Origin: Methylococcales bacterium
Lineage (GTDB): Bacteria; Pseudomonadota; Gammaproteobacteria; Methylococcales; UBA1147
NCBI GenBank assembly: GCA_024958995.1
Contig: JANXGZ010000109.1
Coordinates: 1 to 5,964 of the forward strand
Direction of reading: 5' to 3'
DNA length: 5,964 nucleotides
Shown here: piece by piece, positions 1-5,964 of the stretch
Layout of the letters: each line of letters begins with the position of its first letter
Numbering within the stretch: position 1 is the stretch's first letter
Translations under genes and position numbers: made by a program
The notes under the pieces: model-generated
The model's database searches: none
Told to the model about the DNA's origin: nothing
The model's input: only the letters and a program-made list of their open reading frames with translations

Positions 1-120
1 GCAGCCTGGGTTTACACCTCACGTCTGATGATGCAGAAATTGCCCGGGTACATGTTACCCAAAATCGGCGGCCCCGGCGAATTGGTCCTGACAATCAGCC
101 AACCCCTCGGGCAGGACTAG
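1..120 (+). CDS. C-terminal end of an unidentified protein (5' partial)
   Basis: Frame 1 is open from the window edge to a TAG at 118-120, giving 39 codons that end in ELVLTISQPLGQD. By hand count about three quarters of third codon positions are G or C, against about 56% of first and 41% of second positions. That is the order expected for a real gene in a moderately GC-rich genome. The competing frame 3, open to about 242, would have only about 41% G or C in third position. I do not recognise the tail. It has no clear membrane segment and no catalytic motif. The gene lies on the same strand as the small membrane-protein gene, about 400 bases upstream of it, so the two are probably not tightly coupled. 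The call rests on composition alone and could be chance. Confidence 0.42.
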   Translation, partial: AAWVYTSRLMMQKLPGYMLPKIGGPGELVLTISQPLGQD

Positions 121-526
121 ATGGAGAGCACTCACGGCTTATTCCATCACTCCCTGTTACCGGTTTTGTTCCGCTTCTCCAAGGCAAGCAGCCGAGTGTG
201 TCGCCAATCTGGTATTCGTTCAGCAAAAACCTTGGAACCTAGGAATCAAAACCGGCAAATGGCTGAATCACACCAACAAGATTCGCTGACTATGTCCAGA
301 TTGAACGGGCAAGCCATGAGCAGGCGACCATTGAAAACAGGTTCCGTGCTCAACACGAAGACAAGTGTAGAATCATCTCCTCTGAATCAGCCTTCTTCTG
401 GCCAAGACCTTAACCAGGGTTATGATGTACCAACCCGGGAACGCCCGCAGACCGTATTCCAAACGATCAAACGCATCGCGCAACCTGGAGACAATCTGTT
501 AAAAACCAATTCGGCACCATCACACA
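121..526. other. Intergenic stretch with no convincing gene
   Basis: This 406-base stretch lies between the probable partial gene and the small membrane-protein gene. Frame 1 stays open from 121 to 813, but its product is rich in Ser, Gln, Asn and Arg, its third positions are only about half G or C, and its last third overlaps the better-supported gene at 527-823 in another frame. A shorter run in frame 2 ends at about 290 and reads somewhat like protein (AECVANLVFVQQKPWNLGIK), but it has no plausible start. I saw no tRNA, no stem followed by a T-run, no tandem repeat and no minus-strand gene. TATGAT at 421-426 and TAGAAT at 368-373 resemble -10 boxes but lack a matching -35 box at normal spacing. 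Confidence 0.5.
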
Positions 527-823
527 ATGAAAAAAGGGCCTTTATTCATCCACGGTTCAATCTGCTTGGGCATCTTCCTGATTGGCTTTGGGCCAATCAT
601 TGTCGCTGTTACTGCGTCCGCCCTTGCTTCCATCGCTGGCTGTACTCTGGACGAAGGTTCTGCCCACCCGTGCTTGATCTTCGCAGTGGATATTGGGGAA
701 ACCCTCTATTCGATGGCCATGCTCGGATGGATAACCCGGGCGACGTTACCGGTCGCCGCAGCACTGTTCGTAATCTACGGGATTGTTGCCCTGGTACTAC
801 GGCTAATGAATAGAGCCGGGTAA
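527..823 (+). CDS. Small integral membrane protein of unknown function, 98 aa
   Basis: The product is a very hydrophobic 98-residue protein. After a short basic N-terminus (MKKG) comes a long hydrophobic helix at about residues 11-36. A short polar loop follows, with CTLDEGSAHPC spanning Cys39 to Cys49, then a moderately hydrophobic segment at about 50-69 (including DIGETLYSM and GW) and a strong final helix at about 74-92 that ends with basic residues. I read it as an inner-membrane protein with two or three passes. The first helix could also act as an uncleaved signal anchor. The start is well constrained: an in-frame TAA lies at 500-502 and this is the first ATG after it, though no clear Shine-Dalgarno sequence precedes it. 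The two cysteines in the polar loop could form a disulfide or bind something, but that is inference. It converges on trpG with a 127-base gap. I cannot name the family. Confidence 0.75.
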   Translation: MKKGPLFIHGSICLGIFLIGFGPIIVAVTASALASIAGCTLDEGSAHPCLIFAVDIGETLYSMAMLGWITRATLPVAAALFVIYGIVALVLRLMNRAG

Positions 824-950
824 TCAGACCGATTCAGTTTAGTTAGACGCAACCAGGCGAGTCATCAAAACCAAACATACGCTGGACATGGACCGGGCAT
901 CAGTGACAATACCCTGTCTCGAGCAATGGGCAGCCTGCAGAGGGCCTGAG

Positions 951-1541
951 TCATCTGCTCAGGAAATTCCTCAAAAGATCGTGGCCATGGGCGGTCAGAA
1001 TCGATTCGGGATGAAACTGGACACCTTCAACGTCGAATTCGCGATGGCGTACCCCCATGATTTCCTCCATATCCCCGGCTTCGTTCGCAGTCCACGCTGT
1101 CACCTCAAGGCAATCTGGAAGGCTGGCCTGATCAATCACCAGAGAATGATAACGGGTCGCTTCAAATGGGTTGGAAAGACCCTCGAATACCGAGACGTTG
1201 CGGTGGTGAACCATTGATGTCTTGCCGTGCATGATGCTCTTGGCTCGAACGATGCGGCCGCCGAAAGCGTGGCCGATGCTCTGGTGGCCTAGACACACAC
1301 CAAGAATCGGGCAGCACCCCGCGAATTCGAGGATGGTGTCCACGGAGATACCGGCCTGCAAAGGTGTGCAGGGCCCCGGGGAGATAACGATCCTGTCTGG
1401 ATTCATCTGCTTAACATCATTGACGGTCACCTGGTCGTTGCGAACCACTTCCACCTCGGCATCCAATTCACCCAGATATTGGACCAGGTTGTATGTAAAC
1501 GAGTCGTAATTGTCGACCATAACCACTCTGTTCCCGCTCAT
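951..1541 (-). CDS. trpG: Anthranilate synthase component II, glutamine amidotransferase (TrpG/PabA type)
   Basis: This class I glutamine amidotransferase subunit releases ammonia from glutamine and passes it to TrpE for anthranilate synthesis from chorismate in the cytoplasm. Its 196 residues match the usual length of free-standing TrpG/PabA. The N-terminus has DNYDSFTYNLVQYLGE (residues 10-25). SPGPCTPLQAGIS (54-66) is the oxyanion-strand region. GVCLGHQ (81-87) carries nucleophile Cys83, and VQFHPES (174-180) supplies His177 and Glu179 of the triad. HGKTS (105-109) is also typical of the family. The ATG overlaps the trpE stop in ATGA, and GGGAG lies about 9 bases upstream, which suggests coupled translation and matched subunit levels. 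In many bacteria one such subunit also serves PabB in folate synthesis, so a dual role is possible. No trpD follows. The main uncertainty is TrpG versus PabA naming; adjacency to trpE favours trpG. Confidence 0.97.
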   Translation of the reverse strand: MSGNRVVMVDNYDSFTYNLVQYLGELDAEVEVVRNDQVTVNDVKQMNPDRIVISPGPCTPLQAGISVDTILEFAGCCPILGVCLGHQSIGHAFGGRIVRAKSIMHGKTSMVHHRNVSVFEGLSNPFEATRYHSLVIDQASLPDCLEVTAWTANEAGDMEEIMGVRHREFDVEGVQFHPESILTAHGHDLLRNFLSR

Positions 1542-3025
1542 CGCTCGCCTCTCCCGTCAAGCCCGGCCTCGGCCTTTGCGACCGCCCTGAAAATGGCGCG
1601 TCCCTTGTTCATGGTTTCGTCCCATTCGTTTCGGGGAATCGAATCGTAAACGATCCCTGCCCCAGCCTGTATATGAAGAGTTTTGTCCTTGATCACTGCA
1701 GTCCTTATGGCGATCGCGGTATCGAGATTCCCCGACCAACCAATGTAACCCACCGCGCCGGAATAAACCCCCCGCTTGACGGGTTCCAGTTCGTCGATGA
1801 TTTCCATGGCACGGATCTTTGGTGCCCCGCTCACGGTTCCCGCCGGAAAAGTCGCTGACAGTACATCGAAGGCATTCTTTCCTTCCTTCAGTTTCCCGGT
1901 AACGTTCGAGACAATGTGCATAACATGGGAGTAGCGTTCGATGATCATCTTGTCGGTAAGCCGCACGGTTCCTGTCTGGGATACGCGCCCGGCATCATTC
2001 CGGCCAAGGTCAATCAACATCAGGTGTTCTGCCAGTTCTTTCGGATCAGCCAGGAGCTCGCGTTCCAACGCCTCGTCCTCATCACGGGTCGCCCCCCGCG
2101 GCCGGGTTCCTGCAATCGGCCTGACGGTCACCGTACCGTCCTCTAGACGTACCAGTATCTCGGGTGACGAACCAACGATCTGGAAGTCTTCCAGATTCAA
2201 ATAATACATGTACGGGGACGGGTTCAGGCACCGGAGAGCCCGGTAAAGGTCGAGCCCTGACGCCTGGTAGGAAATCGACAGGCGCTGGGACAAAACCACC
2301 TGCATGACATCGCCGGCAATGATGTAATCCCTGATTGTGGCAACCGCCGATTCGAAGCCCTGCTGGGTAAAACCGGAAACAAAGTCACTTTCGTCAATCT
2401 TTCTCCCGGAATGAGGCGCGGTCTGCAGCTGTACCTCGCGCAACCGCTTTCCCTGTTCCTCAAGCTTGTTCTGAGCGGCATCGAAGGCCCCAGCCTCCCG
2501 GGGATCAACATGGGTAACAAGCAGGAGTTTCCCGCTCAGATTATCAAAAACCACCAGATCCTCGGAAACCATCAACAAAACATCCGGTGTCCCTAGGGGG
2601 TCCGGCTTTACTTCCCGACGCAGCCGCGGCTCGATGTAAGCCACTGTTTCATATCCGAAATAACCGACCAGGCCGCCGTTGAAGCGGGGCATCCCTTCCA
2701 CTTCGGGCACCCTGTAGCGACTCATCAATGCCTCGATCCAGGTGAATGGGTCTGGGGTCGTTGCCAACTCTATAACGTCTCCGTCCCGTTCGATACGGAT
2801 TTCATCGCCGTAGATCTTGATGACGGTGCTGCAGGGAAGCCCAATTATCGAATAACGTCCCCACTGTTCGCCGCCATGAACTGATTCGAAAAAATAGGAG
2901 TATGGACCGTCGGCCAGTTTCAGGTAAGCACTGAGGGGTGTATCGAGATCCGCGAGAATCTCCCGCGACACGGGAACATGGTTGTAACCTTGATCGGCAA
3001 ACAGCTTGAATTGATCGGGCTTCAT
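1538..3025 (-). CDS. trpE: Anthranilate synthase component I
   Basis: TrpE converts chorismate and ammonia (delivered by TrpG) to anthranilate, the committed step of tryptophan synthesis. Its 495 residues are a normal length. The N-terminal domain has FFESV (45-49), matching the LLES tryptophan-binding motif of feedback-sensitive enzymes, and GGLVGYFGYE (117-126). The chorismate-binding domain has GSSPEILVR (285-293), PIAGTRPRG (303-311), Glu333, LGRNDAGRVS (340-349), ERYSHVMHIVSNV (363-375), AGAGIVYDS (454-462) and ExxExxNK (467-474). Ala305 in PIAGT, where aminodeoxychorismate synthases (PabB) carry a catalytic lysine (PIKGT), supports anthranilate synthase. LGRNDAGR has Ala345 where Val or Leu is usual. 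Translation seems weakly primed: the nearest purine-rich tract, GAAG, is about 12 bases upstream of the ATG. It lies 140 bases after gph and overlaps trpG by 4 bases. Allosteric inhibition by tryptophan is inferred from the motif. Confidence 0.98.
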   Translation of the reverse strand: MKPDQFKLFADQGYNHVPVSREILADLDTPLSAYLKLADGPYSYFFESVHGGEQWGRYSIIGLPCSTVIKIYGDEIRIERDGDVIELATTPDPFTWIEALMSRYRVPEVEGMPRFNGGLVGYFGYETVAYIEPRLRREVKPDPLGTPDVLLMVSEDLVVFDNLSGKLLLVTHVDPREAGAFDAAQNKLEEQGKRLREVQLQTAPHSGRKIDESDFVSGFTQQGFESAVATIRDYIIAGDVMQVVLSQRLSISYQASGLDLYRALRCLNPSPYMYYLNLEDFQIVGSSPEILVRLEDGTVTVRPIAGTRPRGATRDEDEALERELLADPKELAEHLMLIDLGRNDAGRVSQTGTVRLTDKMIIERYSHVMHIVSNVTGKLKEGKNAFDVLSATFPAGTVSGAPKIRAMEIIDELEPVKRGVYSGAVGYIGWSGNLDTAIAIRTAVIKDKTLHIQAGAGIVYDSIPRNEWDETMNKGRAIFRAVAKAEAGLDGRGER

Positions 3026-3165
3026 TGTTTACATTGTCTTCAGAGTAATCGGAAACACATTAGGCGCAACACGGCGTGCCTTACGCCACACCGCCGACTC
3101 ACAGCTCAGCGCCGAAACGCCATCGTTCTCTGAATTTCAATGTAGATCCTTCTTTCTTGCACCCA
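3026..3165 (-). promoter_or_regulatory. trpE leader with possible competing hairpins
   Basis: This is the only sizeable gap inside the minus-strand cluster, 140 bases between the gph stop and the trpE ATG. Three perfect 5-base pairings are visible. GGCGC at 3063-3067 pairs with GCGCC at 3109-3113. CGGCG at 3072-3076 pairs with CGCCG at 3092-3096. GGCGT at 3073-3077 pairs with ACGCC at 3083-3087. The second and third share an arm and so exclude each other, as in attenuator-like leaders. There is no T-run after the stems in the transcribed direction, so a classical rho-independent attenuator is not shown. No good sigma-70 promoter is visible either. Regulation of trpE here is plausible from context but unproven. 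Confidence 0.25.
3099..3140 (-). CDS. Possible trpE leader peptide, 13 codons, TTG start
   Basis: A strong Shine-Dalgarno match, AAGGA (minus strand, 3151-3147), sits 6 bases before a TTG at 3140-3138. This opens a 13-codon frame reading (M)KFRERWRFGAEL and ends in TGA at 3101-3099. It has one Trp codon (3122-3120), and its Gly and Ala codons cover the 5' arm of the outer hairpin at 3109-3113. That geometry would let a translating ribosome affect folding upstream of trpE. Against it, known tryptophan leader peptides usually carry two or more adjacent Trp codons, the start is not ATG, and no terminator T-run follows. Treat it as speculative. Confidence 0.18.
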   Translation of the reverse strand: MKFRERWRFGAEL

Positions 3166-3840
3166 TCAAGCTGCGGTCCGGAGAAGATCCGGCAAGTCTG
3201 CCAGCGACTCGACAACGTGGTCCGCCCCAAGTTGATCGACAGTGTAATCACCAATGTAGCCGTAAGGCACACACACTGAACGGAAACCCGCAGCCTTTGC
3301 CGCCTGGATATCGTTGAGCGAATCGCCAACCATCACGGCGTTGCAGGGTGCGATGTTAAACTGCTCGGCGGTTTTCAGCAACGGCATGGGGTGCGGCTTG
3401 CGTTTCTGGTAAGTGTCTCCGCAGGCGACCGACTGGAAATAACGGGCAAGGCCGATTCTTTCCAGCAGGGTCGCGGTAAAGCGAGAATGCTTGTTAGTGA
3501 TACAGGCAAGGATCATTCCTTCTTCCCGAAGTTTTTCCAACCCTTTCACAACCCCGGGGTAAAGCGCACTGCGTTCGCTGAGATGGGCCTCGTAGACTTC
3601 CGAAAACACTTGATAGGCCTGTTCGAATTCTTCAGGCAGATTTTGCGGGTTCATTTCCTGGGTCAGGGCCCGTTGGACCAGCTTGCTAACCCCGTTCCCG
3701 ATCCAGCTGCGAATCTTTTCCTGGCTGACCGGATTCCTTCCCAACCGTTCAAGCATTCGTTCCACGGCAAAGGCCATGTCCGGCGCGCTATCCACCAGCG
3801 TCCCGTCAAGATCAATCATAACCAGTTCGGTTCGGCTCAC
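3166..3840 (-). CDS. gph: Phosphoglycolate phosphatase, HAD family
   Basis: This cytoplasmic HAD-superfamily hydrolase is expected to dephosphorylate 2-phosphoglycolate, which arises from repair of 3'-phosphoglycolate DNA ends and, in some bacteria, from Rubisco oxygenation. All four HAD motifs are present in 224 residues: DLDGTLVDS (10-18) with nucleophile Asp10 and acid/base Asp12, TNK with Thr115, Lys148 in KRKPHP, and GDSLND (172-177) with metal ligands Asp173 and Asp177. The helical cap between motifs I and II includes SWIGNGVSKLVQRAL (45-59), a typical Gph signature. The start is GTG at 3840-3838, overlapping the rpe stop as GTGA, with AAGG 6 bases upstream. That fits coupling to rpe, and rpe-gph pairing is common in gammaproteobacteria. 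Substrate identity comes from cap similarity and context. A broader sugar-phosphate phosphatase is the alternative. Confidence 0.94.
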   Translation of the reverse strand: MSRTELVMIDLDGTLVDSAPDMAFAVERMLERLGRNPVSQEKIRSWIGNGVSKLVQRALTQEMNPQNLPEEFEQAYQVFSEVYEAHLSERSALYPGVVKGLEKLREEGMILACITNKHSRFTATLLERIGLARYFQSVACGDTYQKRKPHPMPLLKTAEQFNIAPCNAVMVGDSLNDIQAAKAAGFRSVCVPYGYIGDYTVDQLGADHVVESLADLPDLLRTAA

Positions 3841-4520
3841 GGATGGCCTTTCCCCGCGAGGGAAAGCTCACTGCGCATTTTTTCAATCACCCCTTCGTAC
3901 TTCTCCTTCCCGAAAATCGCCGACCCCGAAACAAAGGTGTCAGCGCCGGCCTCGGCGATTTCCCGAATATTCGTCTCGTTCACACCGCCGTCAATTTCAA
4001 GCCGTATGGGCCGTCCCGAAGCGTCGATACGCTCACGAACCCGGCAAAGCTTGTCCAGCACTCCAGGGATAAATGCCTGTCCGCCGAAGCCCGGGTTGAC
4101 AGACATCAGCAGGATCATGTCCAGCCGATCCATCACATGATCCAGGTAATGGATCGGTGTCGCTGGGTTCAGCACCAAGCCTGCCCTGCATCCTTGATCA
4201 CGAATCAGTTGCAAGGTCCTGTCAACGTGATCCGAGGCTTCTGGATGAAAGCTGATGAAATTCGCCCCCGCGTTGGCAAAATCGGGGATAATCCGATCCA
4301 CCGGGCGGATCATCAGGTGCACGTCAATCGGAGCCTTGATGCCATACGAGCGCAGGGCATCGCAGATCATCGGGCCAAACGTCAGATTGGGGACATAATG
4401 ATTATCCATGACGTCGAAATGAACAATATCCGCTCCCGCCGCCAGAACACGATCTACATCCTCGCCCAACCTCGCGAAATCTGCGGACAAAATCGATGGG
4501 GCAATCCAGTGTTCGAGCAT
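3837..4520 (-). CDS. rpe: Ribulose-phosphate 3-epimerase
   Basis: Rpe interconverts D-ribulose-5-phosphate and D-xylulose-5-phosphate in the pentose phosphate pathway, in the cytoplasm. The 227-residue TIM barrel follows E. coli Rpe closely along its length. IAPSILSADFARLGED (6-21) contains the substrate-contacting Ser9. HFDVMDNHYVPNLTFGP (34-50) gives metal ligand His34 and catalytic Asp36. DVHLM (66-70) gives His68. MSVNPGFGGQ (139-148) is the flexible active-site loop. LEIDGGVN (174-181) has the second catalytic Asp177, and VSGSAIF (197-203) binds phosphate. The ATG is the natural start by alignment and has AGG about 4 bases upstream. It is the first gene of the minus-strand cluster, overlaps gph by 4 bases, and is divergent from polA. 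Its product can feed erythrose-4-phosphate supply for chorismate, a loose metabolic link to the downstream trp genes. Confidence 0.98.
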   Translation of the reverse strand: MLEHWIAPSILSADFARLGEDVDRVLAAGADIVHFDVMDNHYVPNLTFGPMICDALRSYGIKAPIDVHLMIRPVDRIIPDFANAGANFISFHPEASDHVDRTLQLIRDQGCRAGLVLNPATPIHYLDHVMDRLDMILLMSVNPGFGGQAFIPGVLDKLCRVRERIDASGRPIRLEIDGGVNETNIREIAEAGADTFVSGSAIFGKEKYEGVIEKMRSELSLAGKGHP

Positions 4521-4808
4521 CTGACCTGATCCGTTTAAAGGCGTTTTATTCTAATCCATACAGCCAAATTAATCAGCCCGGTCAAACGACATGTCCTTGC
4601 CCCGTTCTCCGTTCCCTGTAAGCTAAGGTTGATGTACCCGCAAACGGGCCACCTGGCTTGGCTACACTACGACCAATCGTGACCGATCAGGAAAGATCAC
4701 TCCATCCCATTTGCTTCCGGCATGTTAGCGAACCCTCCATTACCCTTTAAATCAACCTCGATCTCTGGCAGATTAAATCTATTTCGCCAATCAGAACCCA
4801 AATCTCTT
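4521..4808. promoter_or_regulatory. Divergent intergenic region between rpe and polA
   Basis: This 288-base region must hold the start signals for the minus-strand rpe cluster and probably those for polA. It is AT-rich near both gene starts. For polA I see no convincing -35/-10 pair and no Shine-Dalgarno sequence before the ATG at 4809. A 7-base direct repeat, TTAAATC, occurs at 4747-4753 and 4773-4779. A small inverted repeat, CCCG-CAAA-CGGG, lies at about 4637-4648. Neither is long enough to call an operator. No tRNA or small-RNA gene was recognised. Confidence 0.5.
4548..4585 (-). promoter_or_regulatory. Candidate sigma-70 promoter for rpe
   Basis: On the minus strand, TTGACC (4585-4580) matches the -35 consensus at 5 of 6 positions. 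Exactly 17 bases downstream is TGTATG (4562-4557), only a 3 of 6 match to the -10 consensus. A better -10-like box, TAGAAT (4553-4548, 5 of 6), lies slightly further on but is 26 bases from TTGACC, and the hexamer at its proper -35 distance is poor. Both candidates lie within 65 bases upstream of the rpe start, the expected place. Weak evidence. Confidence 0.28.
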
Positions 4809-5964
4809 ATGACTTTTCCTGCTGACAACCCTGTGGTGCTGATCGACGGATCTTCCTTCCTGTTCCGAGCTTTTCATGCGCTACCCCCCCTCACCAACTC
4901 GAGCGGCAATCCAACAGGGGCAGTTCTCGGTGTGTCCAACATGCTCCGCAGAATAATGGACGATTGCAATACGCCCTATTTCATTGTCGTTTTCGACGCG
5001 CCCGGAAAAACATTCCGTAACGACCTGTACTCCGAATACAAAGCTCATCGTCCACCCATGGCCGAAGAACTCAGAGAACAAATAGCACCGCTGCACGAAC
5101 TGATCCGGGCCATGGGAATCCCTCTCATCATGGTCAGCGGAGTGGAAGCTGATGACGTAATTGGGACTCTCACCCGGCAAGCAGTCGAGCACGGTCACTC
5201 GGTCATCATCTCGACGGGTGACAAAGACATGGCCCAACTGGTTACCGACTCTGTAGTTCTGGAGAACACCATGTCCGGCACTCGTCTGGACGTCCAGGGC
5301 GTGATAAACAAATTCGGAGTGCGGCCTGACCAGATCATCGATTACCTGGCACTAATGGGCGACAGCGCCGACAACATTCCGGGAGTTCCCAAGGTCGGCC
5401 CGAAAACCGCGGCAAAATGGCTCGGCGAATTCCAGACCATCGATGAATTAATCGAGAACGCTGACAAGATCAAAGGCAAGGTCGGTGAGGCCCTTCGTGA
5501 CAATCTCGATCAATTGGCACTAAGCCGGCTGTTGACCACCATCAAGTGTGATGTGCAACTCGAGACCACGCTGGATTCCATGAGGCGGACTCCGCCCGAC
5601 AACCAAGCCCTTCAATCACTACTCCAGACATTGGAATTCTCCTCCTGGTTGAAACAGGTTCAGGAGTTGCTGGATTCGGCCAGAAGCAGCCCAGAAAAGA
5701 CAAAACGTCCCGAACCGATATATGAGACCGTTCTGACCGAAGGCGAACTGCAGAAGTGGCTACAGCGCCTGTCCCGTTCGGATCTTTTCGCCTTTGATAC
5801 CGAGACCACCAGTTTAAACTATGCCGAAGCCTCGGTCGTCGGGGTGTCCTTCGCCGTGGAGCCCGGCCACGCCGCCTATGTGCCACTGGCCCATGACTAT
5901 CCGGGAGCACCCGAGCAACTAGACCGCGATAGGGTACTGGCCAAGTTGAAGCCCCTACTCGAAG
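4809..5964 (+). CDS. polA: DNA polymerase I, N-terminal part (3' partial)
   Basis: DNA polymerase I removes RNA primers and fills gaps in lagging-strand synthesis and excision repair. The window holds the first 385 codons of a protein usually about 900-930 residues long. The 5' nuclease domain (about 1-290) has its acidic metal ligands at the same numbers as E. coli PolA: Asp13 in IDGSS, Asp63 in FDAPGKTFR, Glu113, Asp115 and Asp116 in GVEADD, Asp138 and Asp140 in TGDKD, Asp185 and Asp188 in MGDSADN. A helix-hairpin-helix, IPGVPKVGPKTAAKWL, follows at 190-205. The 3'-5' exonuclease domain begins near 305, and FDTETTSL (329-336) keeps Asp330 and Glu332, so proofreading looks intact as far as seen. 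The start at 4809 is chosen because it keeps E. coli register. An in-frame ATG at 4722 would add 29 residues of unlikely type. No Shine-Dalgarno sequence is evident. It is divergent from rpe. Confidence 0.98.
   Translation, partial: MTFPADNPVVLIDGSSFLFRAFHALPPLTNSSGNPTGAVLGVSNMLRRIMDDCNTPYFIVVFDAPGKTFRNDLYSEYKAHRPPMAEELREQIAPLHELIRAMGIPLIMVSGVEADDVIGTLTRQAVEHGHSVIISTGDKDMAQLVTDSVVLENTMSGTRLDVQGVINKFGVRPDQIIDYLALMGDSADNIPGVPKVGPKTAAKWLGEFQTIDELIENADKIKGKVGEALRDNLDQLALSRLLTTIKCDVQLETTLDSMRRTPPDNQALQSLLQTLEFSSWLKQVQELLDSARSSPEKTKRPEPIYETVLTEGELQKWLQRLSRSDLFAFDTETTSLNYAEASVVGVSFAVEPGHAAYVPLAHDYPGAPEQLDRDRVLAKLKPLLE

Noticed and set aside
121..813. A 230-codon plus-strand reading frame covering the gap and the small membrane-protein gene
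   Set aside because: It is rich in Ser, Gln, Asn and Arg with flat codon-position composition, and it overlaps the hydrophobic 98-residue frame, which is far more protein-like.
824..950. Possible bidirectional terminator between the convergent genes
   Set aside because: Only short imperfect inverted repeats are visible around 928-950 and there is no T-run on either strand, so a rho-independent terminator cannot be supported.
888..1217. A 109-codon plus-strand reading frame near the end of trpG
   Set aside because: Most of it is antisense to the trpG C-terminus, including the His-Glu catalytic region, and it shows no domain of its own.
3792..3799. CCACCAGC, the complement of the E. coli Chi recombination octamer
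   Set aside because: It falls on Leu-Val-Asp codons of the HAD motif I region of gph. A single 8-base match is expected by chance, and Chi sequences differ between genera.
3391..4140. A 249-codon plus-strand reading frame across gph and rpe
   Set aside because: It runs antisense through two well-identified genes and their junction, and its product lacks recognisable features.
3843..4529. A 228-codon plus-strand reading frame antisense to rpe
   Set aside because: It mirrors the rpe gene almost end to end. Rpe has every catalytic motif, while the antisense product has no recognisable domain. It is a by-product of codon bias.
4881..5237. A 118-codon minus-strand reading frame inside polA
   Set aside because: It is antisense to the conserved 5' nuclease domain of DNA polymerase I and has no features of its own.

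Overview
This window looks like chromosomal DNA from a gammaproteobacterium of moderate GC content. PolA and Rpe are very close to their Escherichia coli relatives, and the order rpe-gph-trpE resembles Pseudomonas and related genera. Codons favour G or C in third position. The sequence does not fix the genus.

Layout, left to right. Bases 1-120 probably hold the last 39 codons of an unidentified plus-strand gene. Bases 121-526 show no convincing gene. A small plus-strand gene (527-823) encodes a 98-residue hydrophobic protein of unknown function. It faces the end of a four-gene minus-strand cluster, read in the order rpe (4520-3837), gph (3840-3166), trpE (3025-1538), trpG (1541-951). The rpe/gph and trpE/trpG pairs each overlap by 4 bases (GTGA and ATGA), which suggests translational coupling. 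A 140-base gap between gph and trpE could hold a separate control region for tryptophan synthesis. Across a 288-base divergent intergenic region, polA starts at 4809 on the plus strand and runs off the right edge. Its 5' nuclease domain is complete and its 3'-5' exonuclease domain has only begun.

Function. Rpe interconverts ribulose-5-phosphate and xylulose-5-phosphate. Gph is a HAD phosphatase expected to remove 2-phosphoglycolate. TrpE and TrpG form anthranilate synthase, the committed step from chorismate to tryptophan. The trpD and trpC genes that often follow trpG are absent: the cluster ends against an opposing small membrane-protein gene.

This is mostly housekeeping sequence. I found no mobile element, CRISPR array, tRNA, rRNA or convincing rho-independent terminator, and no sign of a new multi-gene system. 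The points most worth checking are the small two-cysteine membrane protein, the gph-trpE leader with mutually exclusive hairpins, and the absence of trpDC.
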